A stretch of 64,000 bases of DNA. Origin: Pseudovirgaria hyperparasitica (lineage: Eukaryota > Ascomycota > Dothideomycetes > Acrospermales > Acrospermaceae). Positions 1-12,173 of this stretch are shown here, piece by piece. The stretch lies in NCBI RefSeq assembly GCF_010093815.1, contig NW_022985571.1, positions 103,731 through 167,730 on the forward strand, given 5' to 3'. Position numbers and translations under genes: made by a program. Below the pieces are notes generated by a model. That model was not told the DNA's origin. It did not search any database and was given only the letters and a program-made list of their open reading frames with translations. How positions within the stretch are numbered: position 1 is the stretch's first letter; each line of letters begins with the position of its first letter.

Positions 1-317
1 GGTTAGTAGAATAGTCTCTCTCTCTAGAGATTTTATCCTTAATATTATTATAGAGTTCTATATAGAACTAGAGAATTAGAGGTTTATTATTCTAGCCTAA
101 CTAACTTAAGACTTATTAGAATTTAAAGGTATAGTTAGATATAGATTTTATCTAGACTATTTACTAGATCTATCTCTTAGCTATTCTTTATTTATCTATA
201 TCTCTAAAGGTTATCTTAATATATTTCTTAAATTCTTTAAAATATTTAAAGATCTTAGTAGTATTATTCTATTAATTCTATAGATTATTTTCTATAAAGT
301 CCCTTAAGTAGAGTTTA
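1..317. repeat. RIP-degraded AT-rich repeat, left flank of LINE L1
   Basis: AT-rich sequence with almost no CA or TG dinucleotides. It is continuous with the DNA at 5656 onward: L1 was inserted here and the same 15-bp target is found on both sides. No coding potential or family could be recognised. Confidence 0.6.
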
Positions 318-332
318 AACTAAATAAGTATA
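318..332. repeat. Target-site duplication of L1, left copy
   Basis: AACTAAATAAGTATA at 318-332 is repeated exactly at 5656-5670 on the other side of L1. A 15-bp exact repeat directly next to the (TAA)n tail on one side and the 5' end on the other is the expected mark of target-primed LINE insertion. Confidence 0.9.
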
Positions 333-572
333 ATAATAATAATAATAATAATATTAGTAAACTAGGTAGAGTACCACTCTATAGGCGCATGCCTCCTCTA
401 GTCTAAGCTACTATATAAGAAGAAACCTACGAATAGGAAAAACTCCCTTATATCCATGACTACGCTCTGTCTATCCTCTCGTTCTTTTATATATATAGCC
501 CTAGGGGCTACCCATGGGCCTATAGCCTATGTTATAATGGTTTACCCTTAGGCAGCACGTGTAGGTGCGGAG

Positions 573-605
573 ATTATTAGTTAAGGGCTACCCTTAACTA
601 ATAAT
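573..605. repeat. Perfect palindrome, 3' end of L1
   Basis: Arms ATTATTAGTTAAGGG and its exact reverse complement, separated by the loop CTA. It could form a 15-bp hairpin in RNA. The same palindrome is found near the 5' end of this element. Confidence 0.95.
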
Positions 606-2520
606 CGCGGTTCTCCCGGGGTTCTTCCGACGTATACTAGGGTTCTTCTAGTATATATCGGGCTTCTTCCGGTATATATACGTAGGTCTACTAGAACTAG
701 GGGAGAGGAAGGTGTGTAAGTATCTATCGGGCGACGTCCTTAGAGTACTTATTAAGCTATCGCGTAATGTTAGAGGTCCTTATTATACGGACGAGGGCTT
801 ATCTTAGGGTATAGAGGCTAGAGCACGTCGCGAGGTAGTGGCGTATTATATCTCTCCGGCCGTAGTCCTCGTACTAGAGAGATACATCTAGGACGCCTCT
901 CTAGTAGAGGTAATATAGAAGATCTATAGCGCCTATTTAGGCTTAGAGGAGTATAGATACTTAGGCCTTCGTTAGCCCTTTATACATCTATTTACTTAGT
1001 TCCTTCTAAGGCCCTTAGATCTATTCTAGATACCTATTCTATTAGGAGGCCCACTAGGCTTTAAGTACCTCCCTCTATTTATCCTAGATCTACGACCGTA
1101 TAACGCGGCTAAGCTCCTTAGGGCTCTATTAGCTTAGGACGGCGTCCGGGTTATTTTAAACCTTCTACACGGTCTAGCTCGAGTCCGCCTCTATATAGTA
1201 TTTATATTATACTCGAGTTCGTCCTATAGTAGGGAGGGCCTAGTAATACGCGTGGATACGTGTACGTAGTACGGCGAAGGTATATACCCTATCTCCTCCA
1301 CGTTCTTATACTTATTATTTAGTAAAGTATATAAGTCTCTATATCTAGTAGAAGTCCTATATACTTATTACGTTTATCTCGCGTCGGAGAAGCATTATAT
1401 TAGTAGCTTTATATACGCCGGAGATAAGGCGGAGTATATAGTTTTATATAGACTTAAGCTTTACCCGCTAAGCTTATATAAGGGCCGTATACTAGTACTT
1501 ATATCCGTATATAAAGGCTAGGCGTGCTAGAGAGACGTATAGCTATCTCGCCTTATCCCGGGCTATTCCCTACGTAGATACCGTAATCCAGCATATAGCG
1601 GTTTCTACCTAGAGGGCTCTAGAGATAGCGTGTGCCACCTATGGTCCCTATTTTAGCTTATTATTAATTATAACGCCGAGTGCTCGTATACTCTATACTA
1701 GTAGTTCTATAAAGGCGTCGATTTAGGGGCGACGTACCCTCTCCCTAGTAGCCCATCCTCTATAGCGGTTAATAAAGTGTATAAGCTAGTATTTTTCAGG
1801 TACAAATTTTACTCCGTGGCGCTTTATCTACTATACATATTTCTCGTGGTCTCGTTCGAGTCGTGTATATATTCTACTAGTACTACTATTAACCGTAAGG
1901 AGGTATATATCGTCCACGTATCCGACTATCTCTATATATTCTATTCTCTAAAGGAGGTCTACTATAAAGAAGAGAAAGAGAATCGGGGAGATAGTACTCC
2001 CTTACGGGATGCCGTATACCGTCTCCTTATATTCGCTTCGGTATCCGGGGATATATATTTAAGTAGTCCTTTACGCGAGGAAGGACTATATAAATTATAT
2101 AATCTACTTAGGTATTCGCCTTATCCGGAGGTTATAGATAAGTCTTATATAGTTTACCTTATTAAACGCCCCTACTATATCTAGGGAGAGTAGCGTGACG
2201 ACTCGTTCTTATTTCTATATAGTCTAGATAACCTTAAGGATGTGTTAAATAGCTATAATTAGGGAGCTTCCTATCTTCGCCTTCTAGTTTACTAGGAGAA
2301 GGTCGTGTACCTATACTACTATACTTATCTTCTTAGTAATCATGGCTTCTAGTACCTTGCTAAGGTAGGAGAGGAGGGTAATCGGCCTCTATCCCTTCGG
2401 CGTGTTTAGGCTCTTCTCTAGTTTTAGGAGTATAACCGTGTATATAGTTTAGAAGCTCTATAGGTGGTATCCTATACGGGCGTACGCTCGGAATATATAG
2501 CCTATAATTAGTAAGGTCGC

Positions 2521-2703
2521 CTATATGGTCCTCTTAAGGCATCGATTTAGAATTCTATCTAGCCCGGGCGCTTTATCGTTCGGGAGTGTCTTAATAGCGC
2601 TAAGTATATTATCGTCCGTGATTTCCCTAGGGATACTTACGGCTTCCGGGTATTCCGTGCCGTTAATATCTAATAGGTCTACGGGTTCTAGAAGAGGGAA
2701 CAT
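2521..2703 (-). pseudogene. LINE L1 ORF2 reverse-transcriptase fragment
   Basis: A 60-residue open stretch on the minus strand with the motif NDKAPGLDRILNRCLKR, the block just upstream of the catalytic core in LINE reverse transcriptases. It is the longest unbroken sense piece of L1 ORF2. It fixes the family and orientation of L1. Confidence 0.85.
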
Positions 2704-5361
2704 AACCTCTCGTAGAATCTCTATTTTCTTAAGGCTCGTGGAGTATATCTTTTCTTAATATATAAGGGGGGGTATAAGTAGTGTAGGTGTCGGGGAGGCG
2801 GTACTTTTGGCCTATTTTACTATATACTATAGTCTAGTAGTATTATGTGTATATCTATCCGTGACTATACGCTACTATTTATATTACTCGTTACGGAGGA
2901 CCTTATCTCGTTATCTTCTCGTCTCTCTCTATTTATCCTACGCTTTAGGTATATAGTTATAGTATACGCGTGTGTATAATCTCTAGACTTCTCGCCTATA
3001 CTCTTATACTTAAGGTATGCTTTTCGGGTCTAGGGGTCTATATATTCGGTACGGCACGTATTTATCTCTTACTCCCTAGTACGCCTATAGGAGTATGTTC
3101 ACGGCCTAGTCGATGGCCGGGCCATTAGATACGTCGACTATAGACGGGTCTAGAATCGTCGATTCTAGGTCCTTTAGATACTTTTACTAGTTAGTATCCT
3201 TCCATAGCTATCGCCCTCGTTAGTCTTAAGAGGTGGATACGTCTATTATAGTCTCTATATATTCGTGGTTAGAGTCTATCTATATAAGGCTTAGGCGGTA
3301 GTATTAAGTTCTATTATAAATATGTCTAGTGGCTAGGGTAAGGTCGAGTATAGATCCGCCCTTATCTTATTTATATTTTCGCTAGATAATCTATTCTACT
3401 AGTATAAGAAGGTATAGGAAGCCGTGGTATTAGGTGCGTAGTTCTCTAGCTCGAAGCTCTTCGCGGGTGACGGTTAGTCTACCCCACTAGCTATAATAGA
3501 GGTTAAAGTCTCCTAGGAGGATATATTATCCTAGCTCGGTAGTACCCTTAAGTATATTATCCGCCTAAAGCGATCGGTTCTAATTATATATATTATATAT
3601 GTGGAGGGGTCCGATATTCGTCTAGAGGTATAGTATTATCTAGAGGTTATCCCGTTTAGTATACGACCATAATAAGAGTAGAATAGACTTATAAACATAG
3701 AAGAGGACTCTCCTCTCCGGTCCTAGGGGGTATATTATATAATATTCTAGGTGTGTTATTAGTTTATTCGTCTGGTAGTATTTATATAGCTCCTATATAG
3801 CGAGTATTATAGCTCCGGTCTCCTCGAGGAGTATCGCCTAGTTCTTATATTTATACTATACATTTATCTATATAATTAGGAGTGTATCTTAGTCTCTTAT
3901 TAGGTGCTAGAGAATATATATGCCTATATATTTATTCCTCTAAGACGCGACTATCCTCGTACGGCGGCGGCCTTAGTAATTCCTTAGGGCCGTTCTATTA
4001 TTAGCTTTCTCGGGACGGTTTACTATTCCTAACCGCTTTCTCGTAAGGAGGTAGTCTATAGTAGTAGTATTATAGTAAAGAGAGGAACGGTAGTAGGTCG
4101 CATCGTTTATAGCTACCTTACTCCCTTTATCCGGATTAAGTAGATATATTTAGTAACCTATTTACGTTTCGCGTACGTAGTCGACCACGACGGGTACTTA
4201 CCGTCGTAGTTAGAGTACTTCGCCGTATCCCTATCCCTCTAGCCCTCTCCTCGTGTTCTATAGGGGTACTCCTAGGTACTATATTCTTATTAATACTACC
4301 TATACCTAGTCTTTTAGGAGTACCGCTATGCCGTGTACCCGTATCTCTAATAGTTAAAGCACTATATTATCGCCTATACTCTATCCTATAGTTCCGCTAT
4401 AAGAAGCTCCCCTTCCGCTAGGAATCCCTCTTACGTAATTTAATACGCGAGGGCGGGGTCCTTAAGCTCTACTATTATAGTAGAGTATGCCTTCGATCTA
4501 GTTTTAATCCCTTATATATTCTTCTACCATACTCTTACGATCTTAATTCCTAGGTATTTTCGCTTATTTAACTATTCCATCCGCGTAATATCCTCTTCTC
4601 CGATAACCTATCCGCTTATAGATATAGAGTATACCTATATTAGGTATATAGCCGCCCTAATAGAGGCGCCTAGAAAGATACTACTAATCGCGTTCGGATC
4701 GCGCGAGATAGTCTACTACGCGATATTCGTTATCGTGGTAAGTACTACTCCTTCTAGCGTGAGTTTAGCGGCGATAACGTTTAACTATATTCCCTTTTAT
4801 TTATTAATCTTACTTACTATATCCTTTAGGGATACTTACTAGACCTATACTAGGGTGTCCTTATTCTAGATTATAACGTGTATACTATACGCCGCGTCGC
4901 CGGTCTAGGGGGCCCGTAGTATAGCCTCCGGTATTACTACTATTTATACCTATATACTAGGGCGCTTACCTTAAGTAAGTTCCTCCTAGATTCTACGTAG
5001 GCTAGCCTCTATTCGGTCGAGCCTACCCTCCGGTCCTCCTAGTTATATCTTCTTCTCCTCCTCTATAATTCCCTTTAGGTTCCGGATAAGGTTCTAGAAT
5101 ATATATAGAAGGGTCTTCTAGCCCTCTCCGGCTTCCTTCTCTATACGTGCTACCTAGTAGTTAATGCGATCTAGGAGGGTTTCCCCTCTCGGGGTCCTCT
5201 TTATTCTATCTATCTATAGCGGCGTGCGCCTTTAGGTGTGTTCTACGTTTTAGATAGGTGTATAGTTACCCTTAGTAATATCGCTATATAGCCTTTTCTA
5301 TTATACCGGTGGGGGTATATCCGGTATATACCGGGGTATATCGGTGCCTAAGGCCGCTATA

Positions 5362-5394
5362 TTTATTAGTTAAGGGCTACCCTTAACTAATAAA
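5362..5394. repeat. Perfect palindrome, 5' end of L1
   Basis: Arms TTTATTAGTTAAGGG and its exact reverse complement around loop CTA. The core is identical to the 3' palindrome of the same element. Confidence 0.95.
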
Positions 5395-5655
5395 AGGGGG
5401 TCGGCGTATCGGCGTTCTAGTAGCGTGGTCTGTGTCTCTATCTCCGTGAGGATTTTAAGAGGGTATATATATATCTTTACACGGCGATAACGTCTTAGTT
5501 TCGACGCTATACGTACGTGCGTGTAGTAGTAGTTAGTATACTCGGTATACTCTATCGATTAAGGTATATATCTTGCTATATTACCCCGAATGGACCAAGT
5601 TGGCCTCTTGGGGATGTAAAAGAAGTTTAAATATTAATAATAAAGTAAACTTCTC

Positions 5656-5670
5656 AACTAAATAAGTATA
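5656..5670. repeat. Target-site duplication of L1, right copy
   Basis: AACTAAATAAGTATA, an exact match to 318-332. Confidence 0.9.
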
Positions 5671-6600
5671 CCTTCCTTTAGTAATCTAGTAGTAAATATA
5701 ACTTATTCTTCTAGGTTCTAGATTTAGTAGATCTAGAGATATATTCTAATCTATATTAGAAATCCTTAGAGTTCGCTTTACTTATCTTTAAAAGATTCTA
5801 GGATTTTTCTTTTAAAGTCCTCTTTAGCTTTTCTAAGTTTAATATTTTCTCTCTAGAGCTCTATAACTTACTTCTCTAATTCTATAATAAGATATCTAAC
5901 TTATTCTATAGTTAGAACTTATAGAGTAGTTTATAAAGATAAGAACTATCTATTATTTACTATTTTTTATATTTAAATAGATAGTATAAATACTTACTTT
6001 AGAGTCTAAGGTAGTAATTAAACTATAATAAACCTTCTCTAGTAAGGATATAGCTTATCTCTAAAGTAGTCTATTATATAAAGTATTCTAGTTTTTCTAA
6101 AGATAAAGATACTTAGAAGGCTTAGAAGAGTATAAGTAGATTTATAGTAAGTATTAATAGAGTATAAATAGTAACTAGCTAGTAGGCGAGTAAAGTAGTA
6201 ATTATATTAGTATAAGTTTAAATTAATTACTATAGAACTATCTCTAGAGATTAGGTTTAAAGGGTCTATATAGTTCTACTAAGGTCCTTTAATTAGAATA
6301 CTTATTCTAAGTATCTAGTATATTATTTAGAATATTAGTATTCTATTTCTAATTACTTAGTAGACTACTTAGAATATCTATTCTAAGTACCTATAATTAG
6401 CTCTTCCTATAGATGCCTATCTTAGCCTTAGATTATTATCTAAGGCTACCTATAGTATTATAAGTACTCCTTCTAGATATTATACTATCTCTTACGCTAC
6501 TCGTGCTAGAGTCTACGTATCCTTCTATAGTTATAGCTAGTAATTTATTCTAGTATTTAGACTATTCTAGTTATACTATCTATTAGTATAGTAATCCATA
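5671..6600. repeat. Unclassified RIP-degraded repeat
   Basis: AT-rich, without genes. About 500 bp (roughly 6010-6520) are recognisably similar in the same orientation to 20625-21130, so this is a dispersed repeat. Family not recognised. Confidence 0.55.
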
Positions 6601-7275
6601 TCTATATACTAGAGCGTTTTTTCTAGATAAGGTCTATCTAGATCTTTAATAGACTAGCCTTAATCTAGTCTAGTCTAGACTCTAGATTTAACTCTAGTAT
6701 CTACTTTACTTCTATAGTAAGTTCTTAGATATTCTAGACTAGACTCTAGAAGATATTAAGAAGGGTAGCTTCTCTCTTCTTAACCTTTCTTTCTATATAT
6801 ACTATCTAGTATTTAATTTTATCTATAAGGGTATCCTCTAGTAGAGTTCCCTCTATCTTAGTTATCTATAGTATTTTATACCCTTAGTTATTCTTTATTT
6901 TCTAGATAGTAGTTTAGTTATTCTAGAATATACTACTATATAGCTATTTCTATTATACTAGTAGTAGGGATATACCTAGCGGAAGCTAGGGTATATTAGT
7001 ATCTAAGGCTACTATAATTATTAGTTAAGGGCTACTTTTAACTAATAAAAGAAAAGTTAATATATTAGTATTTATTAGTAGTAGTCTATACTTACTACTC
7101 TAAAGAGTTTTTAAGTATATATATATATAGTATCTCTATATATTAGTACTATTATATATTATATACTATATATATATATATATTAGAAGTTATTATACTT
7201 AGTATACTCTATTAATTAATATCTATAGATTACTATATCGCTCTAAATTAACTAGTTTTAGTCCCTTAGAGTATA
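6600..7275 (-). mobile_element. LINE 5'-end fragment
   Basis: From about 6745 it aligns by eye to the ORF1 start and 5' UTR of L2 (16680-17190), minus strand; 6600-6745 is a weaker match. It includes the 5' palindrome at about 7018-7050, here imperfect, and the 5' terminal block ending near 7275. The 3' part of the element is missing. That is the opposite of the usual LINE 5' truncation, so a later deletion or rearrangement is needed. Confidence 0.75.
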
Positions 7276-10200
7276 AGAAGTTTTATAGTATAAGATATAG
7301 TACTATATACTATAATATTCTTAATTATAGTATAATCTCTAACTCTAACTATAAATATAAGCTATCTATAATAGAAGAGAAGGAACTAGTTATTATATAG
7401 TAATATTAGTTAGAATTTTCGGACCTAGAAGTAAAGCTATACTATCTCTATCTAGGTTTACTTACTCTAGTATCTATAGATAAAATTAGATATATTCTAA
7501 AGTAAAAGAAATTCTTTATAAAGATTCTAGCTATAGTTTCTAATAAAGAACTTAAGGAGAGTATAATATCTATAGATAAGAAATAGAACTTTACTATTAT
7601 ACTTCTAAAAGATATAAGATTTAAGGTAGAGTAATTATCTAAGAGTAGTATTATTATATAGCTCTTAAAACTAGATAATAGATACTCTATAAAGGAAATA
7701 GCTTAAGTAGAATATATATAGATTCTAGTATAGTACTTTATAATAGATACTATAGAGGAAATCTAGAGCTACTATAGTTATATATAGAATATACTAGTAT
7801 CTTAGCTATAAGTTTTAAATAGTAAGAATATTTAGTACTATACTATATAGTAAAGAAGAGATAGATTAGTTTAGATTACTATTATAACTTAGCTATAAAA
7901 AGATATTATCTAAGAATAGATAATTAGACTACTAGACTTAATTATATAGTAATTATACTATAATTATAAAGCGATACTTATTATATATAAATACTAATAA
8001 TATATTCTCTATAGATATATAAGATTCTAGTATATTATATAATATATTAAAGGCCTTAATAATAGTTAGATAATAGTACTATAATCTTCTAGATACTAGT
8101 TCTAGTTAATCTACTATCTAAGTTCTCTAGAAGATAAGGCTAGAATTATAAAAAACGTCCGTAAAGTATACTTATAGATACTATTAAAAAAGACTATACT
8201 CTAAGACTTAGTTTAAAAATAGAGTCTAGTAGAGAATATAATAGCTAACTAGTATTAAGGAGTAGAAGAAAAGCTACTTAAGAAAGTCTATATACTATAT
8301 ATAGAAGATATAGTATATATATAGCTAATCTCTATAGTCTCTCTTAAAGACCTTATATAGAAATTTACTATAGTCTATAAGAAAATACTATAGTTTATAG
8401 ATTCTTTAAATTATAGTACTATAAATAACTAGATAACTATACTAATAATTATTTAAGATAGTTTCTATAAAGACTAAATTATATAGAATAGAAAAATTAA
8501 TAGACTTCTACTATAATACTTACTTAATAGATATACTTTAACTCTATCTAAAATCTCTATATAAACTATTATTATAAGCTTACTATCTAGTTTTAATAAA
8601 GTAGATAACTTTTTTATAATTAAAGGATTTATAAATACTAGTAAGATATAGTTAATTATTTTAGTAAGAGAGATTACTAAGAAACTAAAAGCTAGAGTCT
8701 CTATCTTAGATATTCTAATAGATCTAACTAAAGGCGTTATTAAATTAAGGATACTAGAAGAAATATAGACTCTAGTTATAAAGGTAATAGAGATAATTAA
8801 GATTCTATTATCTATTATAAAACTAGTACTAGCTACTACTATAAAGAAGATTAAATCTATAAAGAAGATAAAGTTAATTACTACTAAAATAATAGTATCT
8901 AAGATAGCTTCTATATTATCTAAACTTCTATCTACTCTAATAGAACTAGAGCTATAATCTACCTTAATTTCTATAACCTTATCTCTCTTAATTCCCGCTA
9001 CATTAACTATAAATACTATTAGTTAATATAAAGCGGAGATAAAGATACTTATCTTAGCTTATAAGAAAGAGATAGAAGTCTAGATTAAAGAACTTATAAT
9101 AGAAGCTCTAAAAAGATTCTTAGTAGAAGTATAAAAGATTACTACATAAAATATAGCTATAATAGTAGTAACTACTACGTCTATGGTAAATGCTTTATCT
9201 AAGAAAGAACTAATTATATAAATACTAAAAATTACTAGCTAGATATAAAGATTTATAGAGATAATTATAAATCTATAATATTCTAATAGTATAATAAAAA
9301 CTATAGAGTATACTATAGAAGTAGATATATAGAATATTAATAAAGTAATTAGAAGATATTAGTAATATATCTAAACTAGCTTTAAAAATTCTCTTACTAA
9401 GAAAGAGAAAGAGCTAGATAAAACTTCTATACTTTTTAATAAGATAGTAGCTACTAGTACTTATAGTTACTATTCTAAATTAGATAATATTTAGATAGAG
9501 ATACTAGTTTCTAGAATCTCTATATCTAAGTACTAGTACTAGTTTAATATATCTAAGTACTAGTTTAAAGAACTACTAGAATAAAATAAATAGAAGAATA
9601 AATTCTATAATATAGAAGACTTCTAAATAGAAGAAGCTACTACTATTAAAACTATTACTATTCTAATTATTAAAACTAACGAAGTTACTACTACTATTAA
9701 TAATACTACTACTAAAACTATACTAATAGTAGAAACTAATACTATAGTTAATATAGAGATTAACATTATTATAAGTACTACTATAGCTATAAATATAGAA
9801 ACTATTATTATTCTAATATCTATAGTTTCTACTTCTACTAAATCCACTTACTTAACTTAGCTAAGAAAAGATAATAATATATATAAATAGTTATAGATCT
9901 CTATAGCTATACTAATACTATAAATAGATTAAATAAATATAAAAGAAATAAGAGTAATAAGAATAGTACTAAATTATATATTTAAATACTCTAATAACTA
10001 ATTTAAAGCTCTCCTTAAGATTTATAATAGACTTTAGATAGTTACTATAAATCTAAAGATAATAGAAGCTATTCTTATATAAGAACTAGAGAGATAAAGA
10101 GCTATATTATAATAATACTATTAATACTTCTACTAATATCTAGAAAGTAATATTATATAGTATCTATATAAGTATCTAACTAAAGTAAGTCTACTAGAGT

Positions 10201-11771
10201 AAAGAACTTTAATATTATTATTTTAAGTAGTTAGAGGTAGCTATTATAGAAGATAATAAGAAGATAGATAATAGTAAGAACCATAGACTAAAGGTCCTAT
10301 ATATATAGCCGTAGATTCTATGAAGTAGCTAGGAATTAACTAATGAAATACTTAACTAAGACATAACATCTATATTCTTAATAATAGATATATAGAGTAG
10401 CTAGCCTAGGTTTATAGTAGTAGATATCTATTATATAGTATAGTACTTAATTATTTACTACTTCACGACGCTAACATATAGATATTTAGTATACCTAGAA
10501 TTAATATTATAGTATCTACTAGAGAGAGTCTAAGAAAGACTTCTAATTATAATATAACTATTAGTATAGGGTATAAAGTATATATTACTAAGATAGTAAC
10601 TCTAGCCTTATAATATACTCTATCTAAGAATAACTTTATAGTATTTACTAGAGAGTATCTAAGAAAGAGTTCTAGTTATAATACGACTACTAGTAAGAGA
10701 TAGATAGTATCTATTATTAAGATAGTAATTTCTATATTATAATAATTTAACTCTCTCTATATAAATAACTTTATAGTATCTACTATAGAAAGTCTAGAGA
10801 GATATCTTTCTCTATAACTAAAGATAGCTATTATAGAGTAAGTATTAGTTCTAACTATAGTATAGAAGAAGTTCTAAATATATTATCTAGTAGATATTTA
10901 TCTATTATAATACTTACTAATCTATCTATAGAACTATCTATTATATAGAACTATTATAGATTAAATTAAATTAGCTTTTAAATAGATTAAGGTCTAGCTA
11001 GCTATATACTAAAGAGAGTATACTATAGTATATATAGAAGGCTGTTAGTATAGTATAGGGTTATTTTAGAGAGTATTTAGATTACTTATAATAGAGTAGA
11101 ATAATAATTAGAAGGTATTATAGAGTTAGTAATAATATTAGTAGCTCTAGCTCTTAAGATATAACTATTATAGAGAATAGAATATAAAGAGAATAATAGT
11201 TTAATGTTATAGAGAACTAGAGAGAAGGAGTTAGTATATATCTAGCTATAAAGAGACTACTTAGAAGAATATAAGTAGAAATTAGTATAGAGTATTCTAA
11301 TCTATTATAGAACTAGTACTACTAAGAGAGACTAGTAGAGAGAGTAATATATATTACTACTACTATTATATATTTTAAATCTTTAGACTCTTTTTCTTTA
11401 TTTATAGTAGTATAATAATATATTATAGAGAGGGAATAGAAGAGATAATAGAAGATAAAAAGATAATAATAAGAAGCCTTAGATATACTAGAAAATTAAT
11501 AGTCCACGCCGCTAAGAGCTATAGATTTTTTACCTACTACTAAATATAATACTAGAGACTTATAACTAGAACTTATCTATAATACTATATCTATTAGTTA
11601 TAAAAAGTATATAGAATTACTTAGTATAACTAGAAGTATAATTTATTAGAATAGATTTTAAATTAAGGTTATAGTTAATTTATTATATTATAAAAGAGTG
11701 TTTTGTAGTATAGAATCTAGTAAGAGTACTAGTAGATAATAGATAAAATATTATATCTTTTTATAATTCTA
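7276..11771. repeat. Unclassified RIP-degraded AT-rich block
   Basis: 4.5 kb with no usable open reading frame. Part of the plus strand (roughly 8.7-10.3 kb) reads like one protein frame broken by many TAA/TAG codons, rich in Ile, Thr, Lys and Ser. This suggests a decayed transposon gene, but no domain is recognisable. Because TG is depleted here, TGA stops are rare in every frame, so this is weak evidence. A short tandem-repeat array lies at 10500-10890. Confidence 0.4.
10500..10890. repeat. Three degenerate tandem units of about 130 bp
   Basis: The phrase AGTATCTACT (or AGTATTTACT) followed by an AGAGAG..TCTAAGAAAG-like stretch starts at 10511, 10640 and 10775, i.e. 129 and 135 bp apart. 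The units have diverged by point changes. Confidence 0.6.
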
Positions 11772-11876
11772 TAGGAATTATTATACTTACTATACTCTAT
11801 TAATTAATATATATAGATTACTATATTACCCTAAATTAACTAGTTTTAGTCTCTTAGAGTATAAAGAGATTTTCTA
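11772..11876 (-). mobile_element. Isolated 5' terminus of the LINE family
   Basis: About 105 bp matching the extreme 5' end of the LINE (compare 17095-17190, minus strand), including the CTCTATTAATTAATATATATAG and TTAACTAGTTTTAGTC-type blocks. It stands alone, immediately beside the unrelated insertion L2. Confidence 0.75.
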
Positions 11877-11887
11877 GAGACTTAGTA

Positions 11888-11901
11888 TATTAATATTTAT
11901 A
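11888..11901. repeat. Target-site duplication of L2, left copy
   Basis: TATTAATATTTATA, repeated exactly at 17195-17208. Confidence 0.85.
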
Positions 11902-12142
11902 ATAATAATAATAATAATAATATTATATAACTAGGTAGAGTAGTACTCTATAGGCCTATGCCTTCTCTAGTCTAAGCCACTATATAAGAAGAAACCCTAT
12001 AGGGAAAAACTTCCTTATATCTATAACTATATCTCGTTAAACCTCTATTTCGTCTTAAGTATATAGCTATAGGGTACGCCTATTAGTCTATAGCCTATAT
12101 TACTATTATTTTACCCTTAGGTAGTATATATAGGTGCAGAGG

Positions 12143-12173
12143 TTATTAGTTAAGGGCTGCCCTTAACTAATAA
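12143..12173. repeat. Palindrome, 3' end of L2
   Basis: TTATTAGTTAAGGG, loop CTG, exact reverse complement. Confidence 0.95.

Larger units (their letters stand above)
333..5655 (-). mobile_element. LINE L1, full-length copy
   Basis: A complete non-LTR retrotransposon on the minus strand, 5.32 kb. The 3' end is at the low coordinate with a (TAA)n tail at about 333-355. The 5' end is near 5655. ORF2 lies on the minus strand; the translation at 2521-2703 contains NDKAPGLDRI, a conserved reverse-transcriptase block of fungal LINEs. A 33-bp palindrome lies at each end (573-605 and 362-394 of the 5 kb block, i.e. 5362-5394). The copy is inactivated by many C-to-T and G-to-A type changes, but it keeps more CA/TG than its flanks, so it is younger than the sequence it landed in. 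Its 5' terminal ~40 bp differ from L2 and L4 by more than transitions, which suggests a subfamily. Plus-strand open frames inside it are antisense shadows. Confidence 0.9.

Noticed and set aside
573-605. Palindromes as transcription terminators or attachment sites
   Set aside because: No U-tract or recombinase context; every copy is tied to a LINE end, so an element-specific role is more likely.
1777-2184. 135-codon open frame on the plus strand
   Set aside because: Antisense to ORF2 of LINE L1; stays open because RIP removes TGA and the sense strand is coding.
9623-9847. 74-codon open frame on the minus strand, Ile/Val-rich
   Set aside because: Antisense of a low-complexity RIP-degraded stretch; hydrophobicity follows from the composition.
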